Part shown: positions 1 through 12,500 of the stretch, piece after piece
Layout of the letters: each line of letters starts with the position of its first letter
Numbering within the stretch: the stretch's first letter is position 1
DNA from: Osmia lignaria lignaria
Lineage: Eukaryota > Arthropoda > Insecta > Hymenoptera > Megachilidae
Length of the DNA stretch: 64,000 bases
Direction: 5' to 3'
Assembly: GCF_051020975.1 (NCBI RefSeq)
Contig: NC_135045.1
Location: 4,590,501 to 4,654,500 of the forward strand
The notes under the pieces: model-generated
What the model was told of the DNA's origin: nothing
The model's input: only the letters and a program-made list of their open reading frames with translations
Database searches by the model: none
Made by a program: the position numbers and the translations under genes

Positions 1-540
1 TGTTTGCACCACAAGAGGAGATTCCAATTCAAAAGAATTTAAATTGTGCAAAAGGTTTGACAAAAAGAATTCTCAGTCTCGTTTTGTTATCGCTTAACCA
101 TTTCGCTACGGCTATTTTCTCCCGATAAATGGTAAGAACGTAAGTAAAATAATTTTATCAATCGTGCGTGTATCATTTTAAATGTTTCCATTGCACAAGC
201 GAGAAACTTTATAGCGAAACGGTTAAACACGGTTGAAAAATAATTTGTTTTTCTTTCGAGGAAAACCACCGCTCGTACAAGGATATCGCGTTGAAAAGGA
301 TCACAGGGATCGAAGCAAGGCGTGCGACGACTTTTTCTTTTTTTCTTTTTTCTTTTAGCGGATATCAATGACAACGACTGAAAGATCAAAAAGTTGGGCA
401 TATATTACAAATTGATTGAACGATCGACAACGATCAGATTCGATGAGGTTGGTGAGTTTACTGATCGCAGGTCTCGCCTCGATCGCCAGACACTCGAGCC
501 GCCGATTTACTCTCAATACTTCCATCGTGTCTAGCAACTC
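1..540 (-). other. eIF5B 3' UTR (probably continues past the window edge)
   Basis: This lies directly downstream of the eIF5B stop (TAG, 541-543). I see no AATAAA on the minus strand (TTTATT on plus) here, so the poly(A) site is probably outside the window. Short minus-strand reading frames here have no protein-like character. Confidence 0.5.
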
Positions 541-3500
541 CTAGAGTATCTGGAACAGTTTCTTCAATTCCACCATCAACTGCCAGTCTGTTTTCACCAA
601 ATCGTCTCTAAAGTACTCTTTGCACGCGTCTATACTCTGTCTGCTTATCTGTAACAAAAAATTTAATTTAAATCCACATACGGATGACGTGGCAACCGAC
701 TTTCCTTTAAATCTGAAATGTGAAACGAGCGTTTATAAAGGCAAAAGAGTTCGCGATTGAAAGCGAAGAAAATTGTGAACGCGCCAAAAAGCACGTATCT
801 AGTAAAACCGTATTAATCGTTGTCAGCTTAGTCTACGAATAATTTCCTTGAATCGGTTTTCGCGAGGACGGGAGCATGCTCGCGCACACGGTCCATTCAC
901 TAACGTAACGCTTTACAACTGTTTCCGCCCCCCACTCCCGGCCGGAAGTCCCGTTTCATTCATGGATCGGTCACAATGGTGGTTTTACGCGGCTATTGAG
1001 GACGCCTGCCTCCCGCCACGCCCCTGTTACTCCCCCCCACCTCCCGCATACCTCTCTATCCATCGTACAACCTTGTCTCGCTTCTATACTCTCTACCATT
1101 CATACTCGTACTCTTTCTTTCGCACTCTTTCTCACTCGCGTACGCACTCTACGCACGCACGATGCGCACGCACCTCTCCTTCCCCTCTTCTTCTATCTTT
1201 TCTTTCTTTCATAAGTGTCCTATGTTTTCGTAGTCACCTCTTTATCTCTTTCTCTCGCTTTTGTCGTTTTTCACACTTTGATATTATTATGTTGGTCACT
1301 GCTGACTAAACATTCGAACGTGTGTGTAATTAATTTGAAACTCTAATTATTAACGATACGAATAGCTGATTTTTTAATTTAATTTGGAAATTTGATAATT
1401 TGGGTGTATCAGAATTTTCCATCAATATCAAGAAATTGAAGAAGCTGAGAGAAGGAAGCAGGGGAGAGGTCGAAATGATCGGTCCACAAATCATCGTGGG
1501 AACAAGGTGATTCCGGGGAATCGATTCTACGAAGCAAACGGTAACGACGACTTCCGCTCGCCTTGGCAGCACACAAAGATACCGGAGCTAGAACAGCCTG
1601 TGTACTCGCGGTATACGGATACTCGAATGCACGCGTGCATAACCGGAAAAAAGCAGATAGAGCAAGATGAAAGAAGAATAGTTGACACGTTGTTGAACAT
1701 GGAATTCTTGTACAACGATCACCTTCAGTTTTTCTTCAAATCTTTTTCCAACACTTTTGTGGATTTTATTTAATATCAAGTATTAAAGGAAACTTATGCA
1801 ATGTAAAATTATTCATAATTTAATATTTTTAATAATATGGATGATAGCGTCGTCGAAAAATATGCTTTAAATCAATCGATGTAGCAAAAGTGAAAAAGGA
1901 GAGGAAATAATGATTAAAGATAGAAAAAGAAGAAGAAGGCAAGGAGTAGGAGGAAGTGGTGGCGGTGGAGGAGGAAGAATGGAATGGAAGTTCTGCGAAG
2001 GCCGGAAGTCGACGTTGGACGCCTGATCGCTGCCGGATGTGCATCTTCCTTTTTCGACCAAAGTCTCGCATACTAATAAGGATCGTTTCCGTCTCGCTTC
2101 TGATTTTGATGAAATTGCAAAGCCATGCGAATCGACCACAGCGAACAACCGAGAGTGGGGCAAAGAAGTAAGAAAAAAGATGAAGGAAAAAGCATACTCG
2201 ATTCTCTAGCGGAATTTCATCAACGACCCAGACCACCTGTCGATCGAATTCCTTCGAAGCAGCTGCCTTTTAAAACCTTCTCTCATATAATCGCTTACTC
2301 TTTCATTATTTGTAATATTTTGCAATACTGATTACGGGAACTTACCTTGCTAACGATGAAATCTTTCTCGTCGAAGTGACGACCGTACATCTTGGGTGCC
2401 TCTCCGGGTATCGGTTCAATCTTCACGCAAACTTCCTGACCCTTTCTCGCCGATTCCACAGTCTTGTGATCGTACTCTATGCTCGTGACCATGCCCAGAT
2501 CTATAAACTGCAAAATCAAAATAGACGAGGTATTAATTCAATCTTAATCGTTGAACGTTCTTTTTATTTTCTATCCACGATCGGCGGTGTGTCTCGTCGC
2601 GTGGGTATAACTCCGCCTATGCATTCCTTCTGCGACCGGAAGTCGAGAGAAAACCGAGTACCTGAGCATTGCGCGTCGTCAGGGCCGACTCGGACGTAGG
2701 TAACGTTTTTCGACGTGAATGCCGGCGAGAATCGGTGGATCGAGTAGGCAGATACGCGGCTACGTAGGTTGCTGGATGTTGTAGGACGACGTCTACAGGG
2801 TGGTAAAAAAAAGAAAAGAATACTCGTAGCTAGTCGTGGATATTTCATATACACTCTGTGTTGAAAGTTGTCTAATTAATTCAACAACTACTGAAAGTCT
2901 TGAACTATCCAAGCACTAAAAATATTCGGACCAATTCCTTCTAACGATGATTTACACCCTGTATATTGGCGCACAGCGAAAGGGTTAATTATTCATAATT
3001 GCACAAACTATTTTTCATTTCTATGAAATGATAAGCGGCAATCTACGCGTGTCTCCGAGCAAAGTTGCGTCCGGGTTTGTCGCCCACATGACGCTCTTGC
3101 AGCTGCAGGTGTGTTACAGCAATAACACGATTCTAAACGTGCCTGAGCTTTCTTGTTTCTACAGGTTGTCCCGATAATTTTGAATGCCGCAATCCGTGTT
3201 AATTAGTACGGGAAGCGAATATATATTTTTAAGTCGCCACTTTAGTCGCGCGTCCTTTTCCGGACGGGAAGAGTGACGTTAATCACCGGATATATCGGGC
3301 GACAAACGTCGGTATTAATCAGTGGTGTACCGAGTATCTGGTATCCACGTATCGCTACACGATACACAACCAGCACCGAGATAATGAGAAGAAAAGAGAG
3401 AACAAGACGGTGCAGAATGGTTGGCTTGAAAGGTTGGAAATAATTCTTAGAAGCGTTTCAACAACCTGCCTGGAAATGGACGGAAACAGAATTTTCACGA

Positions 3501-6500
3501 CGAAATATACCTGTTGTACATTGCTTTGTATCATTTTGAAATTATAAATTTTCATTACTCTTTTCAGAAGTACACGTGCAATTAGATGTATATGGTGTGA
3601 AACGCGTGGTGGAAGAGTGTCGAAAATCGGACGATCTCAACACCATAAAAGTAACGAGGGACAGAGGCAGAGGAATAATATGGGAGACGAGAAAACGTTC
3701 GAGGGGACGAACCGAGAGAGGCTCGTGGTTCGTTTCGAGCCGACCACCAACTCGTGTGTGGGCATATTGCTCTTTTGGCGTGGGTTTCGAAATACATGGT
3801 CGGTCATTGTCCATCGATCGACACCCGTGCTTCTGCTTCGAGGCTATGCCTTCCTTGCTTTCGCCAAATTCCTTTTATAGTGTTCAAATGTAACGCTAGA
3901 TTCCTTCGGAAGGGCTATCGAAGCTTTCGTGATTCAATTTTTTCTTTTCTGTTTCGATTCAATTTCACGTTTCTTAATATAAAATACCAAGAAGGTTAAG
4001 GAAGGATCGCGTGTGTCTGTATTTCTGTTTTCATTCCTTCGCCGTCGGTACACGTAGTAGTAGGCGTCTCGCAGCCTGATTCTCTTGTTTACGGTCGCCA
4101 AGAAACGTGCCACGACACGGTGTTCCCCGCGACACCCAATTTCAAAGCGGGCATTCTGAATGAGTCTAAGTTTAGTATAAAGCGGCGTCAAGCCAACCAG
4201 CCACACTCTCTTTCACTCTTTCTCACCGTAATAACTCAGAATCGTCAGATTCTCAAACGAACTACACTCTCTCTCTCTTACTCGACGAATTATGGAACTC
4301 GCGTCAATTACAGAGGAAATGTTAGAAATTGCTCTGAAACACCGTAAGGTTTGAAGAAAATTTCTAATTTAAAATAGCACGAAATTACGTTGAAAATGTA
4401 CTTCATTCAGACAGATTTCCATGGAACAGGGAAGAAAGGAGGAGGATTGGAAAGCAGAGCAAAGAGAGAAAGAGGGGTCGGTGTTGGCATTACTCGGAGG
4501 CAGACGCGACGCAGTGAACGCGTGAGACGGGAACCGGAAGTCTATTTTCGTTAGACGCACCGATTTAGAAAGCTTTATAGTTTGTACGAGCCTGAACGGC
4601 TAACAGCGAACCGTCGTCGGTGTGGCTTTGCTGCTTTGACTCCACGCGCAAATTCAGATTTCTGCGACCTTTTCTCACTATTTCGCTTCTCCATCTTTCG
4701 CGTGTACGCGCCTCGAGTATTTTCAAACCTACGTGAAATACCAGCTCGCCTAGAAACACGTACACTTACTGAACTATTCGAAAGTACTTGTCTACAATTT
4801 TAATTATAATTAACCGTGCGATACTGTTACGAAGACTCGGCCCCTCGATGAATTTTGCATCGAGAATAACGAGGAGATAAATTTTATGTCGTAAAACTGT
4901 AAGGATCCAAATTAAATATCTGGTGGAGAATATTCTTTCGCGTGAAAAAAAAAAAAAAACAAGCACACCGGCTAATATTAGAGAAAAGGTCAAACTCTAA
5001 AGAAGGACGTGTGTAAACGATGAAGATGCCGCCCCCGTCTGAGGAGGAATGTGAAAAAATAAAAAAAGAGGAGAAGAGTATAGAAGGTAGAGAGACACAA
5101 GAGACACAAGAGACAGGAAAGGGTGACGAGACAGAGGAGGGTTGAGGGTGAAAACGAGGATACGTGGGACACGGCGTATCTACGTTTAGAGCGTCTACCG
5201 AGTGATAAACGACCGGAAGGAAGCCAGAGGCGTTTCCACGAAAGTTACAGGCAAGCCGGAAGGCCGAAAGACGGGATGTGGTTGGTGAGTAAGTGGTGTC
5301 GATGCGTTGGTGTTGGTATATCCTCTCTCTTTCTCTCTCTCTATCGTGTTTCTCTAAGTAGGCAGCTGGTTAACGTTGCTATCGTAGAGAAGTAAGGGGG
5401 AAAAAAGAGAAACAGCTTGGGAAAGTGAGAAGCAAGAGGAAGAGAAATAAAGAGGGCGAAAGAACCGACTGGGAGGAGAAAAAGAAAGAGAGACGTAGTT
5501 GGCCGGATGTCGAGTTTCCAATGTCGAGTAGATCATTTTACCCGGGCTCGCGATTAATTTTGCCAACGACGAATACCGACGATTATCGCCGCGTCGACGA
5601 ATATCCACGTCCCATTCAAAAGAATCGAATATGCTTGCCAGGCTATATTTTTCATCACCATTGACCCGTCCGAAAACAGGGGATTTAACCCTTCTACCCT
5701 TCGTTAGTGTAACCAGATAGGAGCTAGGGTGGGTTTGGCCACCGCAAAACGAAGGTCGACCTCCCCCCACACCTCGCAAGGATTAATCGCTAATGTCTCT
5801 ATTCTCGTCGATCAAAGCAGTCGGTTGAAATACCATATACGGTTGTTAGATAGCGTTCAAACAATGTAACAAGTTTCGCGTTCCGTTCGCGTGCTCGTTA
5901 ATTAGCTTCCCCTGCTCGGCCAATCCGCTCGGACGTGTTAATTTTCAACCCGTAACCAGTAAACTTACAAATGCAGAAGAAAAAGCAGAAGAGCGTACGA
6001 GGTGTTTAACTTTAAATAATAATGACAGTGATTCTCTATTCCGGAGTGCAACTGTACTGTTTCTAGCGTACCGATGCAACGATGCATCAAAATGCATTCA
6101 CTCGAATTTCGTGCTATGAAATTTTTCTTATCTATTCTTAAATGTTTAAGAGATACAAGTTGCTATTGTTGGCTTGTACACCCTGTATATGTAGTAGAGG
6201 ATCGAGAGGAAGAAGCGAGAGGGGAGAGGAAAGAGGAAGAACGTTACGAGCGGCCTTCCGCCGGAAAGGGACTCACACACCACGGAGTTTCTAGTTCCTG
6301 TCACTCGCCACGGGAATATAATTCGTGGCGGTTCGAAAAATCTCCTTCGCGTTTCCTTGATATAATTATCGTCGAACGTCGAACCAACCGAGCCGACCGG
6401 AAGTTGCGTTTAAATTCGTAACGCCGTTCCGCTAATTATGTTTCGGACGTTCTCGTTATTAACACATTACACTCCGTTATTGTTTCATTAATCTCTTAAC

Positions 6501-9500
6501 GTATGCTTCTTTCCTTTTATGGAAATTTAGACGTAGAATATTTTATTTTATTTTTTTTTTTTAATTTCAAACGAAGTCATTTACATTTTTAATCAAAAAT
6601 TTATTTTTTTTTAATCAAAGATTAATTATTCTACTAGAGTGGCATATTTCCATATTTTCCATATAGATTTCTTAATGAACTAACAATAAGGAAAATTGAT
6701 TGAAAGATTATAATTTTATATTTAAAATAATTTTCAGCGCCTGGCAAGAGTAGCTTTGAACGATCGCTAGGAAAAGATGAATAGAGACAAGACGAAGAGA
6801 AGGAATGGCGGAACGGCAAGAAAACGGCAGGCTAAAAGAATCCGCCGGATTTCCGCTCGACGTTAAAGCGCCTATCGAGGCCGTTGCGCAACGCGCGTGC
6901 ACGCCCGATAACGACAGAACCCGTGGAAATGCCTTCTGCTAGCATTCACAGATTTTATCTTTGAAAACCGATCGATTTTTCCTTCTCTCTTTCTCTCATC
7001 GATTTTACCAAAAATTCTTGATACTAATTCGATCGATGATCTAATGATAAAATAAAAGATAAAAATCGTACAGCGAATCCCTCTCACTTGCTGTAACGCA
7101 TAAAACTAAGATTCGCGAGATGCTTGCTGAATCACGTACAAAGTGTCCCCTTTCTTTTACACCAGCTTCAAAACGTCTGCCTTTACGATTCGCGAATGCA
7201 CATCCATTCGAAACTAGATCTATACATCACGGAACTGACCTGAGCCAACTAGCTTTCGTGATATCCGACATCCGGTCGGGATCATCGTTTCTCAATAAAA
7301 GAACTGTCGCGACAGATGCACGTCGATTCAATTCATCCGCGTATTTATGCATTCATCGCGTTGCGTAAAAATGTTCAAATCCGTTCGGAAAAAGAATCTA
7401 TGTTCTACTTCAAGATATTTTCGAAACGAAGAAGATTTCATTTATAGACAGAGAGCTCAAGCTGTGAAGTTCGAGAAGTGTTCTTAGCATACTTAAGATT
7501 CTTCGATAAATTGAAAACATCCAACCGGATGGAAATAGAATCCGAAGTCGAACATTAAAATTTATAGAAAAAAAAAAATGAAAAGTGTGAATCGTTGTTC
7601 GACGGCGATGATAAAAATAGCATCGGACACTTTCTACCGGAGGAATTTCAGTTGAATTTAACGAAAGGCCAAAATGCAACGAAGAAGCAGGGTTGGGCCG
7701 AAAGAAATAAGTACATACATATATATGTATATATACGTATAAGTTTCGTTGGTGTCGACGCGTGGGCCAGAAAACGTGGTCGGAGCTGCTTTCTACGCGC
7801 GGGCGAGAAATGCTTGTTGCACACGCAGCCGTGCACCACGGGGATTGCTTGAAACGCGGCCGATACAAATTTTATGCGTTACTATCACCCACATACGACC
7901 CGATATTATTGAATCAAATAATTTATACCAAAGTTGTCCGCGTTCAAAATCTAACCACGTCCAATTCGTTTTTCTTTTATAACATCTCATGAATCGTTCA
8001 TCTTTTTACCAAATAGCAAACATGAAAAGAAGGATAGAAATAGAAGAGAAGATTGGAGTTTGACAAACTAATTGAATGCTGTCGAGTTTCTATTGAATAC
8101 AGCATAAAACGATCACGGTGAAGAACACTTATGCTCGTATAAATCAAGCTGTTCCCACGCGTGAAAATCTGAAACGATGTTACGCAAAGAGGCTGTTTCG
8201 CTCTGGCTCTCCTCTATTCGGAGGCGAAACCCTCCCCGTTCGGTTTGCCTAGTAAATCATTTGGTGGCGTGAGCGTGTGGGTGGTGTTTCACGGGAATAT
8301 ACCTGGAATTTTTGTTTACCGGGAATTTGCAGGCTGCTAATGGCATCGCGACGCCCACGAGACATCGAGGCTAGGCAACCTGTACCGGTATCGCGTGCTA
8401 CCGCGTAAGGCGAGGCAGCTAAAGGAACTGGCTACCCACCAGCTTTTCCCTCCTACGAGAAAGACAAGGAAACCAATCGAGTCGACCCGACCAACCAGCC
8501 AGCCGGAGGCTACGATCCCTTCGAATTCGCGAAGCTACCAGCTGAACACGTCAATCATTCCAGCCTTTTATCGTCTATTAAATCCAGACTGTTCAAAGAC
8601 TCGTCGACAGTGTTGCATTAACACTTGCCACCGGCACGGTTCGAATAGCTACGCGAACATTTTCTTCGATTTCTCTACCCTTCGATCCTGCCTGTGTAAT
8701 TACGGTGATATTAACTATTAGATGTATCATTTTGAAAAGGTAATCCAAATTATAGTCTCGGTATACAATTTAGAGTGATTTATGCATACGGTTGTTTGAT
8801 CGGAGCAATCGATCTACCAACTGGATCGACGTATTTCTCTCGAACGAGTTCACCTACGCGCGGTTAACCAACGGAGCCCCTTAAGGATTCGACTCGAATT
8901 CGCTAGTAATCGTATTCAAAGATGAGAAGGGAAAAAGAGACACGTTGATACCGTGACGAGACTGTAAATTGATTCTCGATCCAACATTTGGTTTTCTTTT
9001 TTTTTCGCGATGCAATTACGCTAGACGACAGAACTTCTTTTCAATTTATATTCCTGCTGAGTACACCCGCGTGCAACGATAGCTTTTCTCTTGGTTAAGA
9101 GAAAGCTTAGGGGAGGAGCCTCCCATCATTCGCATGGCTTCGGGCGAGTTCGGCTCGCGTCGGCGGTGATGGGAGTGTCCTCTTACGCTTCCCCTCAATC
9201 GCCTGTTATGCGCGTGGGTGTACCGTATACCCGCGATTGGAAATTTAGAAATAAAAGGACGAGTACTCACGTCTTTACTGGGCACACAAATTGGTGTTCC
9301 TTCTTTGACGATTCCAGCCTCGACCATTACACCCATGACGATTGGATCTCGAGAATTGTAGATGTGCTAAGACAAAAATACATCCACTTTCTTAGTTACT
9401 TCGAATTTGATAGTACACATATTCATATTTGCTTTGGCAATGTCGATTCCACTTCCGTTCCGATGATACGTACCTGTGGTAATATACGAAGTTTACAGGG

Positions 9501-12500
9501 AAACACGGCGATATGCTTGTTTTCGTTCCGTTTACGTTGCTTCAGCTCCTCTCTATAAGCGGTAAACTTGTCGAAGAGGTGGTAAATGATGTCTGCCTGG
9601 AAGATCTTCACTCCGAGCGAATCGGCTAATTCTTGTGCGTCTCTTTCGATCTTCACATCAAATGCTAGGATCGTAGCGTATCTGTTTAAAAGATTTTTAT
9701 TAAATATACTATTCGACCATTAAGCAATTGCTTTAGGCCAGGGGTGGGCGATTGTTTTGGCTCGGGGGCCACTTTGTGGAAGCGGAGGTTAACGGAGGAT
9801 CGCACCTTTTCATTAGTTAACTTTGCATTTTAGAAAGGTATAAATTGTACCATAAAAATCAATAAATATAAATTCAATAAAATAGTGGCAATTTTATATT
9901 CAATTTATTTAAATACGAGACGAATTTTCGGTCGCGCACGGGAATATACTTACTGACTGTCGTGTTCCAACATGATAGAAGCTTTCATAACGTCCTTTTT
10001 GACAACAGGACCGATACGAATTCCAGCGTACTGCAAGAAAGAAAGAAAGAATAATTAGAAACTCGTCGTTAAATCTTGATAAATCATTTGCTCGGTACTC
10101 TCGAAGAAAACCACTATCCTATTGTGAACTCGACACACTAATTCAGCAGCCAGATTGGTAGCCGTGCACGTACGCATTTTGTCGTTAATAGGCGATTTCC
10201 GACGATGAATATACAGGACGGGTCAAAATGATTGCACGCCAAGAGGAATCTGCACGATAAACAATTTTTATGAAACAATCTGTACGTAGTCCACGACGAA
10301 TACCTCTCGATTCGCAACGTTGTTCCGTACTTGGAAGGGACATAAAAAATATTCGAGTAAAACATAAACCACTGTCACTGCACCATAAATACAGTGGAAG
10401 GCTGAGCGTGTATTCTGTTTGGACTCAAAAATAACTAGTGACGCATGCTGTCCGGATTCGGCTGGTACCAGACGCGACACATAGAAATAAACATTATGCA
10501 CTTACAAAGAAGCCGGCATCGTAGACTCGAATCGTGATAAGTACCTTGAATTTTCAATTAAATTCCTTGATTCCCTAATTGGAGTTAACGCGTTAGAAAG
10601 AGATATCGTTATGAATGATCCTTTATGCTTGACGGGTAACAGAGCAAACCTGGTGAAATCCATGACCTTTACGTAATGAATGAACTGTCGGCGATGAATA
10701 AAGAGGGAAAAGGAGAGAAAAAACGAGAGCCAATTAGAAGGCACTACCGGCTCGATAAATGAGCCTACTCACCGAAACACCGACAGCTAGTCATGTTTCA
10801 TTGATGAGCAGTGAATTGTAATACCATCCGTTGGAATAAGGTAAAAGGACCGAGAGACGAGTGGGAGAATGAATGAAAAAGAGAGAGAGAAATGAAAAAG
10901 GTGTAGCGTGGGAGGTGGTCAATGAGAATGAGAGATGAAAGGTGGGGAATGCAATTAATGACGCGTCAAATATCAACGTGTTTTAGAGGACGAAGCCGAT
11001 CTAAAAATACGCCAAAATTAAGCAAACGTAGTGAAATTTTTCTGAAATAAATATGGAAAAAGTGTATGAAAATGATTTGCCAAAATAGACACGTTCGAAT
11101 GGAACAGATGCTGAAAAAAGGAAGGAAAACGGGGAAATAGAAAAGAAGAAGAAGAAAAAGGGAACGGGATAAAAGAAGGAAGGTAGAGGAGAAAGTGGAG
11201 GGAAAGAGACACAGTGTTCACGGAGAAAAGACGGACGACAGATGTTGCCAGCGAAAGAAATGCTGGTACAAAACGGGAGGAAGTCGAGAGGAAGAGAGAA
11301 ACAGAGGGGTCTGAAGGAGAAAGAGGGACGCTTCCGGCATTAAAAACCGGCCGGCAGGGCACGGATCCTCTTCAGCCTCTCGTCGTAACTGCGGAACGTT
11401 TCCCGAACAAGGAAACTCTAATTTATTAAGCTTACGCCTCTGTTAAAAAGTGATTTCCGCTTTTCAAATCATTTCAAATTTCTTTAGAATTTAACTTAAT
11501 TTCTGCTTTAGATCACACGCTTTAAAACGACACGATTTATAAGAAAATGAAAAATAATTCGCATAGAACTTTAATCGTGTACTATACTGTTTGCCCGTGG
11601 CTGGCAATAAAGCGGATTGATTCCGCTAGAGATTCGCGAGCGCGAATAATTACTGGTTCGACACGGTGTTTGCGATTCGTATAATATAAATAGCATCAAA
11701 GAATTTTTCCACTTTCGTATAATTACACCGCGTACCGTGTTAGGTAGTAGAGAAACGAAATTCGATAATCATCTATCCGCGTGAAACAAAATGTAAGAAA
11801 CCGGGAGAACGGTTGCTCGCTAATTGAAATTCCCTTGCACACCGTACCTGTTGTGTGCGAATTCAATGTACCCTCAACCGCGAGAACTTTCTCGACATTA
11901 TCATAATTGGTTTCTAATTACATCGAAGGGGTTCGATATCCGGTTCGTCGGTTGATTACAATTTTAAATTCCGACCAAATTACTCCATTAAGACGGTAAA
12001 GTTCAACGAATTACAGACCGACGACGCACCGTGTCAAACATTATTTATATCTCTTCACGATTACGAGGGACAGAATCAAAAATGGAACAGCACTGTACCA
12101 ACACGTTGACAGGGAGGAACAAAATGCTATCGTTAATCAGTTTCCGTCAAGATTTCGCGATTGTCGGTCAACGTCGTTTATTTCTTTTTTTTTTTTCTTT
12201 TTATTCAACCACTAATCCTTCGACCGGCTTCTCTCCTCGTCAAAACGTGTACGTGTACATGACGTTTAACAGAAGATGCCTGTTCGTTCGCCAAAGATTC
12301 AAATGTGGCGGTCCGGAAAATGGAACCACCGCTTTGAAATCGTTTCTATCTTGCAAACGAAATCACCGAGAGGAAAATGGTAAAGGATTTTTCTGTTTCT
12401 TTTACCACGAATAACTCGTTGGATAGTTTTGCTGATGCGCATCATCTTTGAGACAGCCTGTATATGTATATCGTAGGATGCCGGCACACAACCGACAGAG

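Noticed and set aside
848..1309. 153-codon plus-strand frame
   Set aside because: It begins at a TTG and reads through a pyrimidine tract; Ser/Phe/Leu/Arg low complexity.
5600..5657. C box-like GTGATGA on the eIF5B strand
   Set aside because: No D box at the right distance and no stem.
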